Assembly: GCA_021773365.1 (NCBI GenBank)
Contig: JAJFKF010000146.1
Location: 1-37,419, forward strand
Reading direction: 5' to 3'
DNA: 37,419 nucleotides
Source of the DNA: Gammaproteobacteria bacterium
GTDB taxonomy: Bacteria > Pseudomonadota > Gammaproteobacteria > Steroidobacterales > Steroidobacteraceae
Shown here: one piece after another, positions 28,249 to 36,009 of the stretch
Position numbering within the stretch: the first letter of the stretch is position 1
Layout: each line of letters starts with the position of its first letter
Translations under genes and position numbers: made by a program
Notes under the pieces: generated by a model
Told to the model about the DNA's origin: nothing
What the model saw: the letters and a program-made list of their open reading frames with translations, nothing else
The model's database searches: none

Positions 28249-31200
28249 AATGCTTTCTTGACGCCCAGCGTTACATACCGCTGACGGGGATCGTTGAACA
28301 GGCTGTACCACTGGTTGGTGCGCTCGGTCCGCAATGGCGGCGTGCGATCAAACAGGTTCAGCACACTGAGCGTGAACTTGGTCCCACCGAGCCAGTCAGC
28401 GGCACCTGACGTCGCGCCACTGCTCGGCACGCTGTAGGCAAGCTGCAGGTCCATTTCAAAGGACGACGAAATTTCGTCCCCATCGAGACCCAGTGCGTTG
28501 GTGCGCCCGACATAGCTGTCGATATAGCGTCCGGTCAGGCTGGCGAGCCAGCTGTCGATCTGCCACTGCACGGCCGCCTTGCCGCGCCACTCCAGGGGCA
28601 CACTGCCACTGAAACCGATGTCACCCACACTATCGGCGAAATCGAGGCCGGGACGCAGCTGTTCACGAAAACTCTTGGTGTAAGTGCCGTCCGCGAAGAA
28701 CGTGAACGTGCCGGATTGTTCCGTCACCAGATCATAGGTGGCCTTGAAATCCCAGCCGTCGACCAGCTGGCGGCTGATATTGGTATAGCTGATGTCCACT
28801 TCGGTGATCGGACCGGGACGACCGGCGGCCATGTCGTCCACCGTAGCCGGACCCCGCGCGATGCGGCCCGGGAACAGATCGGGAAAGTCCACGGCATCCT
28901 GATAGCTCACCGTTCTGACCAGATCCTTCTTGTCATAGCGGAAGTAGCTGGCATTGAACGTCAGGGCCGGTAGCCAGCGCGGCGTGAAGACAATGCCGGC
29001 GTCGTAGGAGGTGGAGGTTTCCGGTTCCAGGGCACGATTACCGCCCCTGATGATGGTATACGGCTCCAGCGGCAGGCCCAGCCGCTCACGATCGATGAAC
29101 AGGATCGAAGTCAGCGGACCGATGGCATCGGCCGGCGTGAACAGCTGGCTTTGTGTCGGCGGCTGAAAGCCCCGACTCCAGGAACCGCGCAGCATCAGGT
29201 CTTCCGTGATCGAATAGCGGACCGCAAACATCGGCGGCGCCGCCGAGCCGAAGTCGTCGTACTGCTCATGGCGCACCGCGGCCACGACATCAAACGCATG
29301 CATCAAAGGACGACGGTTGGCCGAACCAACCAGCGGCACAACGACTTCACTGTACAGCGCCCAGGCACGACGGCTGGTATCGACAAAACCCGAGGCGCGC
29401 GCGCCGGAGGCAACCAGCGATGCGTAGTCGCCATAATCCCACAGCGCCTGGTCATCCAGGTATTCAAATCTCAGTTCCGCGCCAACCGAAAACTTCGCTT
29501 CGCCACCCCAGGCCTGGAAGAGCCCGCCATTGGCCCGCCAGTTCGTGGCCAGAATCTCCGCAACCGAACGGCGACGGAAGCTGCTGTAGTAGTTCTCTGC
29601 CTCGGCGGCGGATATCGGCGCGACTGCATCCATGTCGCGCAACGGATTGTACAGCCCGGCGCGCACGGCGCCGCGTACCAGACGCGTGTAATCGACGTTG
29701 TCGGCCGAGGATTCATTCTGGCTCCAGGAACCATCTATCGACCACTTCAGATCACGCCCGAGCAGATCACGTTGCCCCCTGATACCTGTGACTACGTTGA
29801 ACGTCCGCTGAAACGAGGAGCTGCGCGACAGCGGCAGATCCGTGGGCTCCATATAGACCTGCACCGAACGGCCAAAGGGATTGCGCGCATCTGTCGCCAG
29901 CATGGTCAACGCGCCAAGCAGACCAACGTACTCGCGTTCGCCACGATCCAGATAGCCGAAGCGGGCATTGAGATACACGCCCAGATTCTCGCCGAATATC
30001 TCGCGCTCCAGCGTGGTGTTGAGGTTGTAGCGCGACCTGCCCGGCAGCAGCACGCCACGCTCCACCCGATCCGTGCCGACATTGGCCATTGCGGCCGTGC
30101 CGTTGAAATCAGCCGTTGTCAGTCCGACGCCTGAGGAACCCACCGGAACAGCGGCAAACCGCGCCGTGGGATCGGAGGGAATACCCAACGCACCACCGGC
30201 GGTTACCGTCCCGCGCGCCTGATAGAAACTTTGCACGATGGTCGAGATGTAGCTGGAGGTATCTTCCGGCGCCACCTTGTCCAGTGCCTTGTTGTAGTAG
30301 CCACGATCGCTGGCCAGCAGATCGTCCTGCTTCTGGAAATCGAAGGCCATGGTCAGCTGGGTCTTGCCGTCGTGGAAGGACTGGCCGTGATAGGCAGCAA
30401 TCCGATACTCCTCGGCGCCACCATTCGTGGCCGCGCCAACTGAGGCACTCATTTCCGTACCGGAATACTCCTTGCGCAGAATGATGTTCACTACGCCGGC
30501 AGTCGCGTTGGCGCCGTAGATCGCCGAACCGGAGCCGGGCAGGATTTCGATGCGTTCAACGGCCGCCAGCGGGATGCGACCGATATCCGCGCCGGATTCC
30601 TCGCCGTCATACATGCGTCGGCCGTTGACCATGATCAGCGTATTGCTCGAGCCGAGGCCACGCAGATCGATCTGATCGCTCACCACTTCAATACCATTGG
30701 CTGTCGCCATCTGCGAACCATAGGCCGACTGCGTGCCGGTACCGAAGTTCGCAACCGAGGAAACCTGCCGGAACAGCTCCGGCAGCGTCGAAACGCCGGA
30801 GCGCTCGATGGCCGCCCGATCGATGATCTCGTAGCGCAGCGCCTGATTCTCCTGCCGAGGTATCACGCCCTGGTTGATGACACCGGTGTCCCGAACGCCG
30901 GTGACCACCACCTCGGTGGCCTCGCCGGTGGAGGCAGGAGCGTTGCGCGCATCCTTGTCGCTGCTCTTCTCCGGCACGTCAGCACTGGCGTCGGCACTGG
31001 CCTGGGCCAACTGCAGCGCACTGGCAGGCGCCGCGGCCGATGCATCGACGCCAACCGTTTCCTGTGTACCCCCGGAACTGGAATGAGCACGCGGGACGGC
31101 GATCAGCATGGCGCCGTTCGCGTCGGTGCGCACCGTCAGACGGGTGCCAGTCAGCAGCCGGGTGGCCGCCTCCTGCACCGACAGCAGGCCACTGACGCCG

Positions 31201-31400
31201 GCTGTTTTCAGGCCCCTGACCTGGTCGATCTGATAGACCAGCTCCACGCTGGCCTGGCGGGCAAGCAGTTCCAGCGCCCCCTTCAGATCGCCGGCGGGAA
31301 TGTCGATTCGCTGAGGCGCTTCGGCAACCGCACGGTCGCTGAAGGAAAATAAGCACATAAGCGCGAGCAGACTCGCGCACAACACTGCAGTTTTTAACAT
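28245..31400 (-). CDS. TonB-dependent outer-membrane receptor with N-terminal STN signalling domain
   Basis: A 1051-residue protein. A signal peptide (1 to about 27) precedes an STN domain (about 31-102: IDIPAGDLKGALELLARQA). A low-complexity Ala/Ser linker and a TonB-box-like EVVVTGVR (163-170) come next, then the plug (LRGLGSSNTLIMVNGRRM, IPLAAVERIEILPGSGSAIYG) and a 22-strand-type barrel ending in aromatic F (VTLGVKKAF). ATG 31400 with GGGAGAG upstream was chosen; a TTG one codon earlier is possible. The STN domain with adjacent FecR-like and sigma-factor genes indicates a FecA-type transducer that reports ligand binding to the regulator. The ligand is unknown; the neighbourhood gives no siderophore genes. 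Confidence 0.94.
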   Translation of the reverse strand: MLKTAVLCASLLALMCLFSFSDRAVAEAPQRIDIPAGDLKGALELLARQASVELVYQIDQVRGLKTAGVSGLLSVQEAATRLLTGTRLTVRTDANGAMLIAVPRAHSSSGGTQETVGVDASAAAPASALQLAQASADASADVPEKSSDKDARNAPASTGEATEVVVTGVRDTGVINQGVIPRQENQALRYEIIDRAAIERSGVSTLPELFRQVSSVANFGTGTQSAYGSQMATANGIEVVSDQIDLRGLGSSNTLIMVNGRRMYDGEESGADIGRIPLAAVERIEILPGSGSAIYGANATAGVVNIILRKEYSGTEMSASVGAATNGGAEEYRIAAYHGQSFHDGKTQLTMAFDFQKQDDLLASDRGYYNKALDKVAPEDTSSYISTIVQSFYQARGTVTAGGALGIPSDPTARFAAVPVGSSGVGLTTADFNGTAAMANVGTDRVERGVLLPGRSRYNLNTTLEREIFGENLGVYLNARFGYLDRGEREYVGLLGALTMLATDARNPFGRSVQVYMEPTDLPLSRSSSFQRTFNVVTGIRGQRDLLGRDLKWSIDGSWSQNESSADNVDYTRLVRGAVRAGLYNPLRDMDAVAPISAAEAENYYSSFRRRSVAEILATNWRANGGLFQAWGGEAKFSVGAELRFEYLDDQALWDYGDYASLVASGARASGFVDTSRRAWALYSEVVVPLVGSANRRPLMHAFDVVAAVRHEQYDDFGSAAPPMFAVRYSITEDLMLRGSWSRGFQPPTQSQLFTPADAIGPLTSILFIDRERLGLPLEPYTIIRGGNRALEPETSTSYDAGIVFTPRWLPALTFNASYFRYDKKDLVRTVSYQDAVDFPDLFPGRIARGPATVDDMAAGRPGPITEVDISYTNISRQLVDGWDFKATYDLVTEQSGTFTFFADGTYTKSFREQLRPGLDFADSVGDIGFSGSVPLEWRGKAAVQWQIDSWLASLTGRYIDSYVGRTNALGLDGDEISSSFEMDLQLAYSVPSSGATSGAADWLGGTKFTLSVLNLFDRTPPLRTERTNQWYSLFNDPRQRYVTLGVKKAF

Positions 31401-31524
31401 CAATCTACTCTCCCGAGGGCGGCGCAGGATCGGGCCGCACCCCTCAGGACGAACGGCGGGGGGAAATCCCCAGACAGGCGACGATTTTTTCCCGCAACTG
31501 CTTCCCGCAGCTGCGCCGATGCAC

Positions 31525-32574
31525 TCAGCGTGCAGTCAGCACGATGCGCTCATCGAGGACCTGTACGCGGACGGGAAAGCCCTCGCGCAGCAAGCCGATG
31601 AAGCTCTCGATATTGGTGGCACGAAACTTTCCGCCGATGCGGATATCGGCCACCGCCGGATCCTCGATGTAGATTCTGCGGCCGTTGTAGCGATTGAACT
31701 CCGTCACGGCATCAGCCAGGCGTGTCTCGCGAAATACGATAAAACCCGAGCGCCAGCTGAGCAGCTCCTCTACTTCAGGCAGCGAACGCTGCTGCACCGT
31801 CACGGCCGCATCACCCGCGCGGGCAACGCTACCGGCCTTCAGTTGCGCCAGCGGCTCGCGCCGCCCGCCACTGGCCTGTTCGACACGCACGGCCCCCGAG
31901 GTGACGACCACATCGATCTCCGTGCCATGACGCCGCACCGAAAATGCCGTTCCCACCGCAACCACCCGTTTGCCCGCAACCGTTACAACGAACGGCCGGG
32001 TGGAATCAGGCGCAACATTGAAAAAGGCCTCACCCTGGCGCAGATCGATGCGGCGCTCTGTGGCGCTGACGGCCAGGCGAATATCGCTGTCGGTATTCAG
32101 GATGACCGCCGAGCCGTCCGGCAGCGATACCTCCGCGGTGCCACCCACGGGCGTCACATAGTGTGTGCGCGCGAACAGGCCCTGTTGCCATACCAGAGCC
32201 GCAACTGCGCAGGAGGCCGCAGCCACGGCCGACCAGCCAGCCGCGCGGCCGGCAAGGCGGCGCCTAGGCGAAGCGGGCATGCCGCTGCTGCCCCGCCCCA
32301 CATTGGGCGCATCGGGATTGGTGGCGTCAAAATACGGCGATGAACGCAGCTCGCCGGGCCTGGGCATCACGCCGGGTGGTACACCCGCGCCGATCGCCCT
32401 TAGACGATTGGCCTGCTGCCACATGGCCTGCAGCCGTGCGAATGCCACAGCATGGGCGCTGGAGGATTCCAGCCACTGCTTCAGCTGTGTCTCCTGCGCA
32501 TCGTTCCAGTGCGCGCTATCGCGCCGCGCGATCCATTCTGCAGCCTGTTCCTCGATACATTCGCGCTCACCCAT
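31525..32574 (-). CDS. FecR-family anti-sigma/sigma-regulator membrane protein
   Basis: A 349-residue protein. The cytoplasmic N-terminal DUF4880-like segment (EEQAAEWIARRDS, LKQWLESSSAHAVAFARL) would bind the sigma factor. A single membrane helix lies near residues 110-130 (AAGWSAVAAASCAVAALVW). The periplasmic FecR domain follows (YVTPVGGTAEVSLPDGSAVILNTDSD, read as its motifs GGTAEVSLPDGS and LNTDS; RQGEAFFNVA), with a C-terminal STN-like region (RRIYIEDPAVADIRIGGKF). It relays a receptor signal across the membrane. ATG 32574 overlaps the sigma-factor gene by 8 nt, so both should be co-translated. The frame upstream of that ATG is an extension inside the sigma gene. Confidence 0.92.
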   Translation of the reverse strand: MGERECIEEQAAEWIARRDSAHWNDAQETQLKQWLESSSAHAVAFARLQAMWQQANRLRAIGAGVPPGVMPRPGELRSSPYFDATNPDAPNVGRGSSGMPASPRRRLAGRAAGWSAVAAASCAVAALVWQQGLFARTHYVTPVGGTAEVSLPDGSAVILNTDSDIRLAVSATERRIDLRQGEAFFNVAPDSTRPFVVTVAGKRVVAVGTAFSVRRHGTEIDVVVTSGAVRVEQASGGRREPLAQLKAGSVARAGDAAVTVQQRSLPEVEELLSWRSGFIVFRETRLADAVTEFNRYNGRRIYIEDPAVADIRIGGKFRATNIESFIGLLREGFPVRVQVLDERIVLTAR

Positions 32575-33136
32575 GGCCGGACTCCTCCTTGCGGACCAGC
32601 GCGCCCGTGCCGCGCGCATCGCCATCGGCAACGGCATAGAAACTCTCGGCCAGCAGCCGCACACCGCGCGCCAGACGTTTCTCCACCGCCTTCTCTTTCA
32701 TTCCCAGACGCAGCGCAACTTCCTTCTGCGAAAGATTCTCGACCTTGCGCAGCCACATCACGTCACGACACTGTGCCGGCAGCAGTTCGAAGGCGCCCGC
32801 CAGGCGGCGCAACTCCTGCCGGGCACCAACGTTCTGTTCCGGAGAAACTTCATCAATCAGGAGGTTCAGGCCTTCCAGATCTCCCTTCAGCTCTACGGAG
32901 ACCACTTTGTTGCGACGCACCCGGTCCACCACCAGATGACGCGCGGTGGCAAACAGAAATGACTTGGGGTTGGTCGGACGACTGCGCGCGGCGGCCTCGT
33001 ACACGCGTATATAGATTTCCTGACGCAGGTCCGCGACCTCGTGGCGATCGGGCCATAGACGCGACATCAAACGCACCAGCGCCGGCTCGTGCGGAACGAT
33101 CTCGCGAATGAACCATTGCTGCAGCGTCTCATCCAT
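32567..33136 (-). CDS. ECF RNA polymerase sigma factor, FecI-like
   Basis: A 189-residue sigma-70 family protein. Region 2 spans about 20-90 (DLRQEIYIRVYEAA, NPKSFLFATARHLVVDRVRR) and region 4 about 110-165 (LPAQCRDVMWLRKVENLSQKEVALRLGM, KAVEKRLARGVRLL, listed as separate motifs). The short two-domain form and its FecR neighbour place it with iron-starvation/FecI-like ECF factors, which direct transcription of the associated TonB receptor gene. It starts at ATG 33136, with TAGGG about 10 nt upstream. The promoter region carries four CTACAG repeats. Confidence 0.93.
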   Translation of the reverse strand: MDETLQQWFIREIVPHEPALVRLMSRLWPDRHEVADLRQEIYIRVYEAAARSRPTNPKSFLFATARHLVVDRVRRNKVVSVELKGDLEGLNLLIDEVSPEQNVGARQELRRLAGAFELLPAQCRDVMWLRKVENLSQKEVALRLGMKEKAVEKRLARGVRLLAESFYAVADGDARGTGALVRKEESGHG

Positions 33137-33229
33137 CTACAGGACCCTACAGTGATTACCAGCGGGAAAACACCCACTACAGGTTTATTTGCCCATTCCG
33201 GGGGGAAATGCTGTCTCATTCGTCTACAG
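33137..33229. promoter_or_regulatory. Cluster of four CTACAG repeats upstream of the sigma-factor gene
   Basis: CTACAG occurs at 33137-33142, 33147-33152, 33177-33182 and 33224-33229 on the plus strand; three of the four extend to CTACAGG. The first two are 10 nt apart and the third 30 nt further on, close to whole turns of the helix. The cluster lies in the region that must hold the sigma-gene promoter, so it may be a regulator binding site. No known site was recognised. Confidence 0.4.
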
Positions 33230-33319
33230 GCTTTCACGACCCTCTGCCTTGAACCGCCAGCAGCGCATGGCTTAAGCTCGCCAGGCAGCCCAAATTCCGA
33301 TGCTCATCCCTGCCGGAAA

Positions 33320-33337
33320 CGGCCCTGAAAGGGCCGG
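33320..33337 (+). promoter_or_regulatory. Small hairpin in the leader of the small secreted protein gene
   Basis: CGGCCCT (33320-33326) pairs with AGGGCCG (33330-33336) around a GAA loop, just ahead of the CAGGAGA ribosome site of the gene at 33353. It may stabilise the 5' end of the mRNA or act as a terminator for upstream read-through. Confidence 0.35.
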
Positions 33338-33352
33338 ATACAGGAGAAGACC

Positions 33353-33748
33353 ATGCTGAATCGCACGCTCGCCCTTGCGGCCCTGCTGATCGCCGTCCCT
33401 GTGCTCGCCAATCCCGCCAGGACCCCGGACCGCTTTCAGTTCAAGAGTCTGTGCGAAATGCAGAAGACCATGCCGGGCGGGCAAAAGGTGAACTGCCACT
33501 GCGGCGAGCGGGTGTTCGACCGCTACGTCCGCAAGCAACTGGACCGCATGGACGAGACCATCCGCTACTACGAAGAAAAACGCGATGAGGGCACGGAGAA
33601 GTCCGAATCCTACGAACGCACCGCCAAGCAGTATCGCGAGCGGCGCGCCAAGTTCGTCGATGACTGTCTGCGCATGGACACTGAGGTATTCCGCGAGATC
33701 ATGCGCCAGATCGCACGGGAGTGCCCGGACGCCCAGAGCAGGCGCTGA
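33353..33748 (+). CDS. Small secreted Cys-containing protein of unknown function
   Basis: A 131-residue protein that I do not recognise. A signal peptide (MLNRTLALAALLIAVPVLA) is followed by a mature chain of about 112 residues with five cysteines (34, 48, 50, 105, 124), including a CHC motif at 48-50. Between them lies a strongly charged helical stretch (about 52-104) with heptad-like Glu/Lys/Arg content, likely a coiled coil. The two ends could be joined by disulfides. ATG 33353 has a good CAGGAG ribosome site 7 nt upstream. It is divergent from the sigma-factor gene and has no clear operon partner, since the next gene starts 154 nt downstream with its own ribosome site. Confidence 0.78.
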   Translation: MLNRTLALAALLIAVPVLANPARTPDRFQFKSLCEMQKTMPGGQKVNCHCGERVFDRYVRKQLDRMDETIRYYEEKRDEGTEKSESYERTAKQYRERRAKFVDDCLRMDTEVFREIMRQIARECPDAQSRR

Positions 33749-33902
33749 ACGGCAACCGGGGTAACCTCACACCCTCAGGCCTTCCCTGATCCGGCGAGTC
33801 CAGGCCAACCCTGAAATCGCGGCCTGATGCCGATCCAGTTCCCACGGACCCGCGGCGGGTGTATGTTACTTCCGGAAGTCTTGGCAAGGGAGCAGGCACG
33901 AG

Positions 33903-35234
33903 ATGAAGGTAATCTTGGCAATCGCCCTGACGGGCGCCGCCACCGTTGCCGGTGCGGCGGATCTTGTTGTGCATGAATGGGGAACGTTCACTTCGTTCCA
34001 GGATGCCAACGGCACTACCATCGCGGGAATCAATGTCGATGACGAACCGGTACCGAAGTTTGTTCATCGGCTCGGCGACCTGCCCATCTTCACTCCGCAG
34101 TCCATCCCGGCGACGTGGTCACAGGGCGCGCCGCGCTGCCATCCCGATGTCACCCTGCGGCTGGAAACGCCCGTGCTGTATTTCTACCCGCAGCCTTCAT
34201 TCCCCGAAGAGCAGGCGCTCGATGTCAGCGTGTCGTTCAATGGCGGATGGCTGACTGAGTTCTTCCCCTTTGCCGCCGCCGAACGATCCAGTTTCCCCGG
34301 CCCGCTCAAACAGACGACCCGCGGCTCGCTGCGGTGGAGCCGGTTGCAGCTGACCGCGGATGCGGCATCAATGATCCCTCAGACCGGGGAGCAGGTCTGG
34401 CTGGCCCCACGCCAGGTGCAGGCCACCGTGGTATTCGACAAGGAGCGGCAGGAAGCCGAGAAATATCTGTTCTATCGTGGTGTCGGGCATATCGACGCGC
34501 CCATTGTCATACGCCAGCAGGGTGAAACACTGGCAATCTCCCTGCGCGACGGACAGAAATTCCTGACACAACTGCCGCCGATATGGATAGTCCGCGTGGA
34601 ACCGGACGGCCGCGTACGCTATCGCCGGGTCAGCGCCACCACTGCGAGCATCACCGAATCCATCCCAGCTGCCGGAACGACCTCCGCGAGCGATCTCGAT
34701 GCCCTGCGGCGCGAGCTCGCGCAGGCTCTGATGTCGGAGGGCCTCTTTCAGGACGAGGCGCAGGCCATGCTGGCCACCTGGAAGCTGTCCTATTTCGACA
34801 GCGAAGGCCTGCGGGTATTCTTTGTCTTGCCTCACTCCTGGACAGACGCGCACCTGCCCCTTGCCATCTCTGTCCCTGCGGACATCACCCGCGTCATGCT
34901 CGGACGCGTGGAGATCGTCAGTTCACATCAACGCCAGGCCCTGCGACGCCTGCTGGCGCTGCCGGAAGCCGCCTTCGATCTGCAACCGATTTACCACGAA
35001 AGCGAGGCGGTGCGCCGGCGTCTCGACGACGGCACATCGCACGCGGACTTCTACCGCATGCTCGGCCGAGAGGTTCCGGAAGCACTGCAGCTGTATGACT
35101 CCCTGGGCCGCTTCCGCGACGCCCTCCTCGCCCATGAATGGCGAACCGGTACTGATGAGGCGCAACGGCAGCGGATCGAAAGGATCGTGGCGTTGTTCGG
35201 TTCCTGCGTACCGGATTTTCCTGCGGCGCGCTGA
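33903..35234 (+). CDS. Secreted protein of unknown function with N-terminal HEWGTFTS motif
   Basis: A 443-residue protein with a signal peptide ending near VAGAADL. The mature chain begins VVHEWGTFTSFQD, a motif I recall from uncharacterised exported proteins of several phyla, but I can name no function for it. Other visible segments are ETPVLYFYP, FPFAAAERSSFPGP, KYLFYRGVGH, and WKLSYFDSEGLRVFFVLP in the middle. It is rich in beta-like segments in the first 280 residues and more helical after about 330. No catalytic motif is recognised. ATG 33903 has AAGGGAG about 10-15 nt upstream. It is convergent with the GntR-type regulator gene. Confidence 0.8.
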   Translation: MKVILAIALTGAATVAGAADLVVHEWGTFTSFQDANGTTIAGINVDDEPVPKFVHRLGDLPIFTPQSIPATWSQGAPRCHPDVTLRLETPVLYFYPQPSFPEEQALDVSVSFNGGWLTEFFPFAAAERSSFPGPLKQTTRGSLRWSRLQLTADAASMIPQTGEQVWLAPRQVQATVVFDKERQEAEKYLFYRGVGHIDAPIVIRQQGETLAISLRDGQKFLTQLPPIWIVRVEPDGRVRYRRVSATTASITESIPAAGTTSASDLDALRRELAQALMSEGLFQDEAQAMLATWKLSYFDSEGLRVFFVLPHSWTDAHLPLAISVPADITRVMLGRVEIVSSHQRQALRRLLALPEAAFDLQPIYHESEAVRRRLDDGTSHADFYRMLGREVPEALQLYDSLGRFRDALLAHEWRTGTDEAQRQRIERIVALFGSCVPDFPAAR

Positions 35235-35304
35235 GATGCTGACCCTGGTGCGCGCCGCCCCTGGCGCCGCAGGATGACCACCGAACCGGGTGCGACGGCT
35301 TGCT

Positions 35305-35323
35305 GCCCCGCTGTCACCGGGGC
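35305..35323. terminator. Possible two-way hairpin between convergent genes
   Basis: GCCCCG (35305-35310) and CGGGGC (35318-35323) form a 6-bp stem with a 7-nt loop, 71 nt past the plus-strand gene stop and overlapping the last codons of the regulator gene. No T tract is present, so confidence is low. Confidence 0.25.
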
Positions 35324-36000
35324 GCGGATTCGCCCCCGGCGCCGGAAGCGCCGCCTTGCAGGTACTCTGTCAGTTCCTCGCGCGTCTCCTCGATGTGCAA
35401 CCGGATCAACCGGCCCGCTTCCCTCGACTCCTTCACCTGCCATGCCTTGAACAGCGCCGTATGTTCCTTCGTCGCGCGTTTGCTGCGTCCGCGTGGCGAA
35501 AGATGGATCCTGACATAGCGCTGCGCCAGGGTATGCAGGCGACTGAGGATATCGCCCGTGAGGGGCTGCAGGCGTGGCACGACCAGCGCCAGGTGGAAGG
35601 CACGGTTCAGCGCACCGGAGTCGGCAAGCTGTCCCGCCGCAAGCGCCGCATTCAGGTCAGCCAATGCCGCCTTTGCAGCCTGCCGGTCTTCGGCCGATGC
35701 CTTGCGCGCGCCCGCAGCCACCGCGACCGGTTCCAGTTGCAGCCGCAGGCGGAAGACTTCCTCCAGTTCGGCAATCGACAGCGGTCGCACCTGGAAACCA
35801 CGGTGCGAGAAAATATCGACCAGACCCTCACCCTGCAGATACACCAGTGCCTCGCGCACCGGAATCTTGCTGACGCCGTACTCCGCAGCGATGGAATCCT
35901 GCAGCAACTGACTGCCGGGCGCATAAGCACCGCTGAGAATGCGGTCGCGCAGCCGCGTGGTGAGCTGGCTGCTGACTGTTCTGGCCAGTGAGTGATCCAT
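35314..36000 (-). CDS. GntR-family transcriptional regulator, FCD (FadR-like) type
   Basis: A 228-residue protein. The N-terminal winged helix spans about 6-75 (LTTRLRDRILSGAYAPGSQLLQDSIAAEYGVSKIPVREALVYLQGEGLV, listed by its motifs ILSGAYAPGS, YGVSKIPVREAL and GEGLV) and an all-helical FCD ligand-binding domain about 85-215, with DxxxNxxFH-like SGALNRAFHLALV and a His in KEHTALF. Such regulators usually repress nearby catabolic genes until a small acid binds. It starts 9 nt after the dehydrogenase stop, so it is in the same operon and probably controls sugar-acid or hydroxy-acid catabolism to the right of the window. ATG 36000 has no clear ribosome site. Confidence 0.92.
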   Translation of the reverse strand: MDHSLARTVSSQLTTRLRDRILSGAYAPGSQLLQDSIAAEYGVSKIPVREALVYLQGEGLVDIFSHRGFQVRPLSIAELEEVFRLRLQLEPVAVAAGARKASAEDRQAAKAALADLNAALAAGQLADSGALNRAFHLALVVPRLQPLTGDILSRLHTLAQRYVRIHLSPRGRSKRATKEHTALFKAWQVKESREAGRLIRLHIEETREELTEYLQGGASGAGGESAPR

Positions 36001-36009
36001 GTGGGTACT

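Noticed and set aside
29151-30134. Plus-strand open frame of 327 codons opposite the TonB receptor gene
   Set aside because: It is a shadow of the barrel-coding sequence, with no ribosome site and no recognisable domain.
31458-33209. Shared 10-mer GGGGGGAAAT upstream of both the TonB receptor gene (31458) and the sigma gene (33200) as a possible sigma-dependent promoter element
   Set aside because: Distances to the two start codons differ (about 60 and 65-75 nt) and the flanking bases do not align as a -35/-10 pair on the coding strand. Chance cannot be ruled out.
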